64,000 bases of DNA from Rhizobium sp. BK196 (lineage in GTDB: Bacteria > Pseudomonadota > Alphaproteobacteria > Rhizobiales > Rhizobiaceae). The stretch is from the NCBI RefSeq assembly GCF_014193255.1, contig NZ_JACHZB010000005.1, positions 310,001 through 374,000 on the forward strand, given 5' to 3'. A model generated the notes under the pieces. It saw only the letters and a list, made by a program, of their open reading frames with translations, was not told the origin of the DNA and did no database searches. How positions within the stretch are numbered: position 1 is the stretch's first letter; each line of letters starts with the position of its first letter. Positions 55,262 through 64,000 of this stretch are shown here, in pieces. Position numbers and translations under genes: made by a program.

Positions 55262-57518
55262 AAACGCTTTCCTTGTCACTGGCTGCCGAGGCTGTGGCCA
55301 CGTCGCGGCGTGGCAGATGCACGCGGATCATGGCTCCTCTTCCCTGGTCAAAATCTGCGGGTGCATCATGCAGTTCGAGCTGCCCGCCATGTTCCTCGAT
55401 GATCTTCTTGACGATGGCGAGACCAAGGCCGGTGCCCTTCTCACGCATCGTCATATAGGGTTCCAGAATGCTGTGGCGGTTCTCGACAGGCAGGCCGCGG
55501 CCATTATCGATAATATCGACGGTGAAGCGGTCGCGCGCCTCGTCCAGAGAGGCGCGGACTAGGATCTTGCGCGATTCGCGTTCCTCGCTCGGCACGGCCT
55601 CGATTGCTTCCACGGCGTTCTTGATGAGATTGCCGAAGGCTTGACCCAGCATGCGGCTGTCGAAGGCGCCTTCCAGCCGTTCCTCGCCAAGCTCCTGCAG
55701 GAAGGAGATATGATTGTTGCCCATCTCGCGCAGGAAGATCGCATCGTGAAGGATGGCACGCAGGTCGCTCGGCTCCTTCGTCGGCTTCGGCATGCGGGCA
55801 AAGGCCGAGAATTCGTCGACCATGCGGCCGATATCGCCAACCTGGCGGATGATCGTGTCTGTACACTGGTCGAAGACGGCGCGGTCGTTTTCGTCAATCT
55901 GCTTGCCGTAGCGGCGGCGGATACGTTCGGCCGAGAGCTGGATCGGCGTCAGCGGATTTTTGATCTCGTGAGCGATGCGGCGCGCAACATCGCCCCAGGC
56001 GGTAGAGCGCTGGGCAATCACCAGATCCGTGATGTCATCGAGCGTAATGACGTAGGATTCGCTGAGATCTCGCACTTCTTCGCGGGTTACCTGGACGCTG
56101 AGCGTGCGCACCGTGCCGCCGCGCACCAGCGCGATCTGCTTGCGGAAATCGCCACGGTAACGTGCGGCGGCCTCCGTCAGCACCTGATCCACTTCGGGCG
56201 CGACTTCCGACAATTGCTTGCCGAGCAATTCATCGGCCCGCAACGCCATTAGGGTCTCGGCAGAACTGTTGACGATGGTAATGCGCCGGTCCTGCTCGAC
56301 GCCGATGACGGCAGCCGTCACACCCGAGAGCACGGCCTCGATGAAGCGGCGGCGATCATCTACCTCGTCCTTCGCCTCCAGGATCTCGTCACGCTGTGTG
56401 CGGATTTCCGAGATCATCTTGTTGAAGGTGCGCGACAGGCTGGCAACGTCGCCATCGACCGCATGAACCGGTACGACGATATCCATGTTGCCGGATGCGA
56501 CGCTATCGGCAGCGGTAATCAGCAGGCGGATCGGCCGCACGATGCGATCGGCCACCGCAATCGCAGTCCAGATCGCCGCCAGCAGCACGATCAGCGCGAA
56601 GCCGATATAGAGAACCGCAAAGGCGATCTGCAGCGAGACGCGGCCGGCTTCCATCGAACGATATTCGGTGGCGTTCTCCTCCATCATGCGCATAGCATTC
56701 ATGACCTTGGGGTCGACGGCGCGCACCGTATAGAGGAAGGTTCCGGGGATAGACTCGAGTCTGATAATGGCGCCGACAAGGTTGGTCACACCGGGCGGGA
56801 TCAGCGTCGGCTGGCCGGCAGCAGCCTTTTCCAGCGCATCCTGGGGGATGGCTGGCAACGGCTTTTCCGTAGCGATGTCGGCCTGGACGATAACTGATCC
56901 GTCACGCTCGACAAGGAAGGCGCCGAGAAGACCGCGGCCCCTTGCCTGGCGGGTCATCAATTCCCCGAAGCCGGTCTTGTCCAGGCTGTAAAGCGCGCGA
57001 TTGCGCTCAAGGTCGTTTGCCATCGACACCGTCTGGCCCTGCAGATAGCTGGCGTTTTCCAGCATGTAAGCTTGGCCGATATTGCGGGAGGAGCTGACGA
57101 TTGCCTGAGTCCTGAGCGCAAACCAGCGGTCGAGGCCGGCATTCAGCGTAATACTGGCAAAGATCGCAACAAGGATCGCCGGCGTGATCGCGACAATCGA
57201 GAAGAGCACCACGATACGGATATGCAGGCGGGCAGCCGCGCGTCCGCGCGTGCGGGCCTTGAAAAGCCGCGCAAATTCACGACCGATCAGCGCGATCAGG
57301 CCAAGCACGAAAAAGGAATTGATGACGACCGAGCCGATAACGACGTGCGAGGTCGGGGCAATCGGCGTTACGCCGAGCAGCACGAAGAGTGTGACGGTTG
57401 CGCACACCAAGGCGCCGCCGGCAAGCACCAGACCGGGTACGGCAAACAGGGCACGACGATCGGTCACCGTTGTCACCGACTCGTTCGCCGTTCCCGGCGA
57501 TACCCCTTCTTCGTCCAT
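55251..57518 (-). CDS. ntrY: NtrY sensor histidine kinase
   Basis: A 755-residue membrane kinase, partner of NtrX. Predicted transmembrane segments are at residues about 24-46, 57-79, 99-124 and 296-320, with a periplasmic domain between the last two. HAMP (about 322-376), PAS (about 385-495), the phospho-acceptor His517 in [15 protein letters not shown], and an ATPase domain with DNGRGLP and KGTGLGLAIVKKI follow. It lies 181 bases after ntrC in a gap with inverted repeats, so it may have its own promoter as well as readthrough. Confidence 0.96.
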   Translation of the reverse strand: MDEEGVSPGTANESVTTVTDRRALFAVPGLVLAGGALVCATVTLFVLLGVTPIAPTSHVVIGSVVINSFFVLGLIALIGREFARLFKARTRGRAAARLHIRIVVLFSIVAITPAILVAIFASITLNAGLDRWFALRTQAIVSSSRNIGQAYMLENASYLQGQTVSMANDLERNRALYSLDKTGFGELMTRQARGRGLLGAFLVERDGSVIVQADIATEKPLPAIPQDALEKAAAGQPTLIPPGVTNLVGAIIRLESIPGTFLYTVRAVDPKVMNAMRMMEENATEYRSMEAGRVSLQIAFAVLYIGFALIVLLAAIWTAIAVADRIVRPIRLLITAADSVASGNMDIVVPVHAVDGDVASLSRTFNKMISEIRTQRDEILEAKDEVDDRRRFIEAVLSGVTAAVIGVEQDRRITIVNSSAETLMALRADELLGKQLSEVAPEVDQVLTEAAARYRGDFRKQIALVRGGTVRTLSVQVTREEVRDLSESYVITLDDITDLVIAQRSTAWGDVARRIAHEIKNPLTPIQLSAERIRRRYGKQIDENDRAVFDQCTDTIIRQVGDIGRMVDEFSAFARMPKPTKEPSDLRAILHDAIFLREMGNNHISFLQELGEERLEGAFDSRMLGQAFGNLIKNAVEAIEAVPSEERESRKILVRASLDEARDRFTVDIIDNGRGLPVENRHSILEPYMTMREKGTGLGLAIVKKIIEEHGGQLELHDAPADFDQGRGAMIRVHLPRRDVATASAASDKESVYGL

Positions 57519-57569
57519 TCAGCCTCTCTTCGAACAGCAGTGCCGTCGCGCCCAACGAGAAGCCCGACC

Positions 57570-57686
57570 AACGCCGGTTTGCGAAAACCGGCGTTCAAAC
57601 GGCTCGATCGTGGGCGAATGTCCAACCCTATGCGTGACCTTTAAGCAACGCATTGTGGCGAAAATGCAACGCACTTTGCCACAATG
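57570..57686. promoter_or_regulatory. Inverted and direct repeats in the ntrC-ntrY gap
   Basis: A perfect 11-bp stem with a 4-base loop occupies 57570-57595; no T-run follows on the minus strand. Further up, CATTGTGGC (57651-57659) is inverted as GCCACAATG (57678-57686), and GCAACGCA occurs at 57645-57652 and 57666-57673, exactly 21 bases apart, about two helical turns. This dense symmetry in a 180-base gap suggests a control region for ntrYX, possibly bound by NtrC or NtrX. Confidence 0.45.
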
Positions 57687-57699
57687 TCAAGGTCGAAGG

Positions 57700-59147
<1,448 letters not shown>

Positions 59148-59151
<4 letters not shown>

Positions 59152-60302
59152 CTATTGGGTCCTGTCGAGCTTGCAATACCGGCGTCATCAAGCGAGGCAT
59201 CCTTGGAGGCCGGCATGAGGACGCGAAAAATCGTGCGGTTGTTCTGGCTGTCACATTCGATGATGCCGCCGTGATCGCCGATGATCTTGGCAACGAGGGC
59301 GAGGCCGAGACCGCTGCCATTGGTCTTGGTGGTGATGAAGGGGTCGAAAAGATGCGGCAGCAGGTCCGTCGGCACGCCGGGACCATTATCGATGACGCAG
59401 AATTCCAGCGGCAGCGAGATTTTCTCGCGCGTGCCGGCAACGGATAAGCGGATGCCGGGACGATAGGCCGTCGTCAGGATGATCTCGCCGTCCGGCCGGT
59501 CGCCGACGGCTTCGGCAGCGTTCTTCACCAGATTGAGGAAGACCTGCACGAGCTGGTCGCGATTGGCATAGACGGCCGGCAGCGACGGGTCGTAATTCTC
59601 GGTGACGCGGATATTGCGGGCGAAGCCTGCCTTGGCAACGGCCTTCACGTGATCGAGCACCGAATGGATATTGACCGGCACACGGTCGACTGGGCGCTCG
59701 TCGGAAAAGACTTCCATGCGATCGACCAGCGAGACGATGCGATCCGTCTCGTCGCAGATCAGCCGCGTCAGGGCGCGGTCGTCGTCGATGACGGACTGTT
59801 CGAGAAGCTGGGCGGCGCCCCGGATACCGGAAAGCGGGTTCTTGATCTCATGCGCGAGCATGGAAGCGAGACCCGTGACCGAGCGGGCGGCTGCGCGATG
59901 CGTCAGCTGCCGGTCGATCTTGTCTGCCATCGACCGTTCCTGGAAGACGACGACGACCGAGCCCGGCTCGGCGATGACAGGCGCGACATAGAGATCGACG
60001 AGCTTGTCCTGGCCGAGGCGCGGTGAGCTCAGATCGACGCGGTATTCGTTGACGGGTGCCTTGCGTTCGCGCACCTGATCGATCAGCGCGAGAAGCGGGC
60101 TGCCGAAGGGGATGAAGGTCGAGATGCGGTAGCGGGAGAGATGCGCAGCGCTGGCGCCGAAGAAGGCTTCGGCTTCCCAGTTCGCAAAGGCGATGAAACC
60201 GCCCTCATCCACCATGACGACGGGATTCTGGATGGCGTTCAGCACCGCCATTGCCATCGTGTTGACTGCGTTCTCGCAAGAAGCTGTGCCGTCCGTGCTC
60301 AT
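59148..60302 (-). CDS. ntrB: Nitrogen sensor kinase NtrB (NR-II)
   Basis: A 384-residue soluble histidine kinase/phosphatase controlled by PII. A PAS domain (about residues 20-125) precedes the phospho-acceptor His151 in [18 protein letters not shown], then the ATPase domain with VIDNGPGVP and [16 protein letters not shown]. It is coupled at both ends by four-base overlaps, with dusB upstream and ntrC downstream, the standard nifR3-ntrB-ntrC operon. Confidence 0.97.
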
Positions 60303-61318
60303 GCAGCCTCCCGCCGCTCTACCGCACCTGCCGCTATCGCATCGCTGAAGCGAGCAATCACATCAATAGGATCGCGCGATGTCATGATCGCAGCCTTTTG
60401 CTCGCCCGGAAGATCCGGCGCGAAACGCTCCAGATACCAGCCGAGATGTTTGCGGGCGTGCCTGACGGCAACAGCCTCGCCATAGAATTCCAGCATCATG
60501 CGATAGTGCTCGACGGCAATGGCAGCGATCTCCTCGCGCTCGGGTTCACGGGCACCTGCCAGTACACCGGCATGCCACGGCCTGCCCTGGCTGCCGCGGC
60601 CGATCATGACAGCATCGGCGCCCGATCGGCGCAGGATCTCCTGCGCATCCTCAGCCGTCTCAACATCGCCATTGGCGATCAGCGGCACGGAAATGACATC
60701 GCGTACGAGGCGAATGGCATCCCAATCCGCCCTGCCCGTATAAAACTGCATGCGGGTGCGGCCATGGATGGTGATGAGTTTGACGCCCGCCTCTTCGGCG
60801 CGCATGGCTATATGGGGCGCGTTAATGGAATTTTCGTCCCAGCCGAGACGCATCTTCAGCGTCACGGGGATATCGACAGCCTTGACGGTAGCCTCGACAA
60901 GCTCGAGCGCATGATCCGGGTCGCGCATCAGTGCCGAACCGGAATAGCCACCGATGACCTTTTTGGCCGGGCAGCCCATATTGATGTCGATGATGTCGGC
61001 GCCATGATCGGCCGCGATCTTGGCGGCTTCGGCCATCCAATATGCCTCGCGACCGGCGAGCTGCACCATGTGAGGACGAAAGCCGGCAGCCCGCAGGCGC
61101 GACCAGGACTCAGCGGTGTCATTCACCAGTTCCCGGCTCGCCACCATTTCGGTCACGACGAGGCCTGCGCCATGGCGCCAGGCAAGCTGACGGAACGGCA
61201 TGTCCGTGACACCCGACATAGGCGCAAGCACAACGCGGTTCTGCACGGACACGGGTCCGATTCGAAAAGGCGTTGCGAGATCTTTGGAAATCAAATGACT
61301 ATCTTTCAGGCACACCAT
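60299..61318 (-). CDS. dusB: tRNA-dihydrouridine synthase (NifR3)
   Basis: A 339-residue flavoenzyme that reduces uridines in tRNA. The FMN barrel has [14 protein letters not shown], the catalytic cysteine in [35 protein letters not shown] and [10 protein letters not shown]. It was first named nifR3 for its place ahead of ntrBC. The ATG at 61318 has no clear ribosome site; an in-frame TTG at 61294 ([12 protein letters not shown]) would match homologue starts better, so the first eight residues are uncertain. It heads the leftward ntr run. Confidence 0.95.
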   Translation of the reverse strand: MVCLKDSHLISKDLATPFRIGPVSVQNRVVLAPMSGVTDMPFRQLAWRHGAGLVVTEMVASRELVNDTAESWSRLRAAGFRPHMVQLAGREAYWMAEAAKIAADHGADIIDINMGCPAKKVIGGYSGSALMRDPDHALELVEATVKAVDIPVTLKMRLGWDENSINAPHIAMRAEEAGVKLITIHGRTRMQFYTGRADWDAIRLVRDVISVPLIANGDVETAEDAQEILRRSGADAVMIGRGSQGRPWHAGVLAGAREPEREEIAAIAVEHYRMMLEFYGEAVAVRHARKHLGWYLERFAPDLPGEQKAAIMTSRDPIDVIARFSDAIAAGAVERREAA

Positions 61319-61459
61319 GTAGCTGCATTATTTTTAGCCATAGTTCTGCGGCTTGCCAAGAGGGTCGAGCCCGAATTGATATTTTTTGGGCAAATGCTGG
61401 AAAAGGTCCGAGCAAGACGATAGAGCAACTGAAATCTATTCCGCATATTTCAAGGATTT

Positions 61460-62680
61460 ATGCTGCAAATGCATAGTAAGCAACCGATATCGGCTGGAAT
61501 TGTCGTCGTTGCGGCGGGCCGCGGTGAACGCGCCGGATCGCATGAGGAAGGCCCCAAGCAGTACCGGATGATAGGCGGCAAGCCGGTTATCGTCCACACG
61601 CTTGAAAATTTCATGACATGGGAAGCGGCAACGCACATCGTCGTCGTCATTCACCCGGATGACGAAGCACTCTTCGCAAGAGCGTCCCGGCACATCATCT
61701 CCGCCACACCGATTGACACGGTTCACGGCGGCGCGACCCGGCAGCAATCGGTGCTGGCCGGTCTTCGGCACCTCAGGGATAAGGGCGTCAGCCATGTGCT
61801 AATCCATGACGCGGTGCGGCCCTTCTTCGATCACCAGCTTCTCGACCGGATCGCGGATAGGCTTTCGGCCGGCGCGACGGCAGTGCTGCCTGCCGTGCAG
61901 GTCGCCGATACGCTGAAGCGAGCCGGCAGCGACGGAACCGTAGCCAAGACTATTCCGCGCGACCAGCTCTATGCGGCGCAGACACCGCAATCCTTCGATT
62001 TTGCCGCCATTCTTGAAGCGCATGAGAAGGCGGCGGCGAGTGGCAGGACGGATTTCACAGACGATGCCTCGATTGCCGAGTGGCTCGGTATTCCTGTAAC
62101 TATCGTCGAGGGTACACCGGCCAACGTCAAGCTGACAGTCAGAAGCGATATAACCATGGCCGACGACAAGCTCTCAAACGCTCGTATCCCGGATGTGCGC
62201 ACCGGCAACGGCTATGACGTGCATCAGCTTGAGCCCGGCGACGGTGTGACGCTCTGCGGCGTCTTCATTCCGCACGACCAGAAGCTCAAGGGCCATTCGG
62301 ATGCGGATGTGGCGCTGCATGCGCTGACGGACGCGCTGCTTGCCACCTGCGGCGCCGGAGATATCGGCGATCATTTCCCGCCATCCGATCCGCAATGGAA
62401 GGGGGCGGCCTCCCGTATCTTTATCGAACATGCCGCAAAAATCGTGCGCGATCATGGCGGTACCATCACCAATGCGGATGTCTCGTTGATTGCGGAAGCG
62501 CCAAAAGTCGGGCCGCATCGCGAAGCCATGCGCGCCAATCTTTCGGAGTTCCTCGGCATCGACATCGAGCGCTGCTCGGTGAAAGCCACCACCAACGAGA
62601 AGATCGGTTTCGTCGGCCGCCGCGAGGGAATTGCCGCGATCGCAACGGCAACCGTCGTCTATGGAGGCAACAAGCGATGA
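61460..62680 (+). CDS. ispDF: Fused IspD-IspF isoprenoid enzyme
   Basis: A 406-residue fusion of two non-consecutive enzymes of the methylerythritol phosphate pathway. Residues about 10-235 are the CDP-methylerythritol synthase ([31 protein letters not shown]). Residues about 245-403 are the cyclodiphosphate synthase ([13 protein letters not shown] metal site, [17 protein letters not shown], and the C-terminal [14 protein letters not shown]). The ATG at 61460 follows AAGGA closely; one three codons on is also possible. It diverges from dusB and overlaps cinA by four bases. Confidence 0.96.
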   Translation: MLQMHSKQPISAGIVVVAAGRGERAGSHEEGPKQYRMIGGKPVIVHTLENFMTWEAATHIVVVIHPDDEALFARASRHIISATPIDTVHGGATRQQSVLAGLRHLRDKGVSHVLIHDAVRPFFDHQLLDRIADRLSAGATAVLPAVQVADTLKRAGSDGTVAKTIPRDQLYAAQTPQSFDFAAILEAHEKAAASGRTDFTDDASIAEWLGIPVTIVEGTPANVKLTVRSDITMADDKLSNARIPDVRTGNGYDVHQLEPGDGVTLCGVFIPHDQKLKGHSDADVALHALTDALLATCGAGDIGDHFPPSDPQWKGAASRIFIEHAAKIVRDHGGTITNADVSLIAEAPKVGPHREAMRANLSEFLGIDIERCSVKATTNEKIGFVGRREGIAAIATATVVYGGNKR

Positions 62681-63171
62681 GCCTGTTTCCCGCAGATATC
62701 ACTTCGATGGCGGAAAACATCATCCACAATTTCACGGCTGCGGGCCTGATGGTGTCGACGGCAGAGTCCTGCACCGGCGGACTGATTGCCGGCGCGCTCA
62801 CGGAGATTTCAGGATCGTCCGCTGTCGTCGACCGTGGCTTCGTGACCTATACCAACACCGCCAAGATGCAGATGCTCGGCGTGCAGGAAGAGACGCTCAT
62901 CCGTTTCGGCGCGGTTTCAGAGGAGACGGCCCGGCAGATGGTGCATGGCGCCCTCTTCCGCTCACGCGCCCATCTGGCGGTCGCTGTGACGGGTATTGCG
63001 GGTCCCGGCGGCGGATCGCCGGAAAAGCCGGTCGGGCTGGTGCATCTTGCGGCGAAATCGCGTTCGGGTAAGCTTGTCCATCGTAAGATGCTCTACGGAG
63101 ACATTGGCCGCACGGACGTCCGGATCGAAACGATCCGCACGGCACTTCAAATGCTTATCGAAATTGTGTGA
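62677..63171 (+). CDS. CinA C-terminal-domain protein (NMN amidohydrolase type)
   Basis: A 164-residue stand-alone CinA C-terminal domain, the PncC class that hydrolyses nicotinamide mononucleotide to its acid form in pyridine-nucleotide salvage. Motifs are [37 protein letters not shown] and [20 protein letters not shown]. It overlaps ispDF by four bases and is presumably translated with it, although the two pathways differ. It lacks the N-terminal competence/ADP-ribose domain of full CinA. Confidence 0.93.
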   Translation: MSLFPADITSMAENIIHNFTAAGLMVSTAESCTGGLIAGALTEISGSSAVVDRGFVTYTNTAKMQMLGVQEETLIRFGAVSEETARQMVHGALFRSRAHLAVAVTGIAGPGGGSPEKPVGLVHLAAKSRSGKLVHRKMLYGDIGRTDVRIETIRTALQMLIEIV

Positions 63172-63249
63172 TTTGAGTGACGGAACAAAAGGCAGAAATT
63201 TCAGTTTCTGCCGCGTCCAGGCAAGGGCCAGTTTTGAGGAACCAGTCAA

Positions 63250-63555
63250 ATGAGATATTTCGCATGCATTGGTGTCGTCTTGAGCCTCGCCTGCGTTTCG
63301 GCGGCTGAAGCACCATCCAACTATCAGGTTTATGGCGGCGTGCGGGTGGATTCCGATCCGGTTCTGCTGCGCAAATATGATCATGCGCTCGGTCGCTGCG
63401 AGCCGGAAGCTATGGGCACGCGCGGATCGCCTGACACGCATGGCCTGATCTACAACGCGGCGCTCAGGGGCTGCCTCTATCGCCACGGATTCACCGATCG
63501 TGGCGCCTACGCCTATCCCGCGAACCGCCCCTTCGATCATTTCATCGATCGCTGA
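63250..63555 (+). CDS. Small secreted protein of unknown function
   Basis: A 101-residue protein with a probable signal peptide (MRYFACIGVVLSLACVSAAEA). The mature part holds two cysteines (GRCEPEAMG, RGCLYRHGF) that could pair, and several tyrosines near both ends. GAGGAA lies eight bases before the ATG. I do not recognise the family. It is convergent with the coq10-like gene, with only four bases between stops. Confidence 0.72.
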   Translation: MRYFACIGVVLSLACVSAAEAPSNYQVYGGVRVDSDPVLLRKYDHALGRCEPEAMGTRGSPDTHGLIYNAALRGCLYRHGFTDRGAYAYPANRPFDHFIDR

Positions 63556-63559
63556 TCGA

Positions 63560-64000
63560 TCAGCCGTAGATCGCTGCTGCCCGCTTTTCGAAGGCTTCCG
63601 TAAACATGCGGAAAGCCCGGTCGAACATCGATCCCATGAGGGCGCCGAGAATGCGGCTCTTGAACTCATAGTCGATGAAGAAATCGACCGTGCAGCCGCC
63701 TCCATCAGCCACGACGAACCGCCAGCGGTTGTCGAGATAGCGGAATGGACCGTCGATATATTTAACGTCGATAACGCGCTCGGCCCTGTTCAGCAGGACC
63801 TGGGTCGTGAAGGTTTCACGGATCGCCTTGTAACCGACCGTCATATCGGCGATCAGCAGCTCCTTGCCGTCGCGCTCCTTGCGGTTCTTCACCGACAGAG
63901 CCTCGCAGAGCGGCAGAAACTCCGGATAACGTTCAACATCTGATACCAGGTCGAACATCTGGTCGGGCGTGTGCGGGACAGGGCGATGCGTTTCGAATTG
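63560..64000 (-). CDS. Coq10-like/START-domain protein (5' end beyond window)
   Basis: The visible 146 codons encode a polyketide-cyclase/START-type lipid-binding protein of the Coq10/RatA group. QMFDLVSDVERYPEFLPLCEAL, ADMTVGYKAIRETFTTQV and VDFFIDYEFKSRILGALMGSMFD are the family's conserved stretches. The frame stays open to base 64000 (preceded by QFETHRPVPHTPD), so the true start lies just past the window; the Met at 63958 is internal. Coq10 proteins bind ubiquinone and help it function in respiration. Confidence 0.92.
   Translation of the reverse strand, partial: QFETHRPVPHTPDQMFDLVSDVERYPEFLPLCEALSVKNRKERDGKELLIADMTVGYKAIRETFTTQVLLNRAERVIDVKYIDGPFRYLDNRWRFVVADGGGCTVDFFIDYEFKSRILGALMGSMFDRAFRMFTEAFEKRAAAIYG

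Noticed and set aside
63188..63211. GGCAGAAA/TTTCTGCC hairpin after cinA as a terminator
   Set aside because: The stem is real but no T-run follows, so termination is not supported; it was left out of the feature list.

Overview
The window is a continuous stretch of chromosome from a Rhizobiaceae bacterium, most probably Rhizobium sensu lato; I cannot settle the species. The evidence is the phosphatidylcholine synthase, the nifR3(dusB)-ntrB-ntrC-ntrY-ntrX order running into hfq-hflX, the fused IspDF, an alphaproteobacterial direct-repeat SOS box (GTTC-N7-GTTC), and uniformly high-GC coding DNA. I see no insertion sequence, prophage, integrase, CRISPR array or rRNA. Coding is dense and nearly all of it is core metabolism, DNA repair and transport.

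Layout. 1-8.3 kb: the 5' part of gyrA, a MarC-family membrane protein, ssb and uvrA diverging from a shared LexA box, an acetyltransferase gene broken by a one-base frameshift, a DUF72 gene, and a fused NAD(P)H-hydrate repair enzyme. 8.4-11.7 kb: glnB-glnA behind a sigma54 promoter, then hspQ and an IalB-like secreted protein. 12-21 kb: an orphan YejA-like binding protein, a FrnE-type thiol oxidoreductase, the overlapping sdhE-mfd pair, recG and a DUF502 membrane protein. 21.5-24.8 kb: glmS and glmU. 24.8-30.2 kb: a YtfQ-YtfR-YtfT-YjfF sugar (galactofuranose-type) ABC transporter with its own GntR/FadR regulator. 30.3-35 kb: a BMP-family (nucleoside-type) ABC transporter. 35-38.5 kb: a quinone oxidoreductase, pcs, ferredoxin-NADP reductase and a second GntR regulator with two identical palindromes upstream. 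38.6-41.8 kb: a MacAB-like ABC transporter. 42-43.5 kb: tRNA-Lys(UUU), two small orphan genes and a compound palindromic repeat. 43.5-49.5 kb: ccdA, a UbiH-like hydroxylase, and the siroheme/sulfite reductase set cysG-DUF2849-cysI-DUF934. 49.7-51.2 kb: a deaminase-MazG pair. 51.2-61.3 kb: one long leftward run dusB-ntrB-ntrC-ntrY-ntrX-dat-hfq-hflX. 61.4-64 kb: ispDF-cinA, a small secreted protein and the start of a coq10-like gene.

How the genes work together. PII (glnB), glutamine synthetase (glnA), NtrB and NtrC form most of the classical nitrogen-control circuit within 52 kb, and the glnB promoter has the sigma54 form that NtrC would activate. NtrY-NtrX is the paralogous pair, but NtrX has lost the sigma54-contact GAFTGA motif that NtrC keeps. 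The sulfite reductase set has no CysJ flavoprotein here, so its electrons probably come through ferredoxin, and Fpr 9 kb away is a plausible source. No wholly new system stands out. The best leads are the DUF2849/DUF934 partners of CysI, the GAFTGA-less NtrX, the palindrome pair before the second GntR gene, the compound palindrome at 43.2 kb and the frameshifted acetyltransferase.
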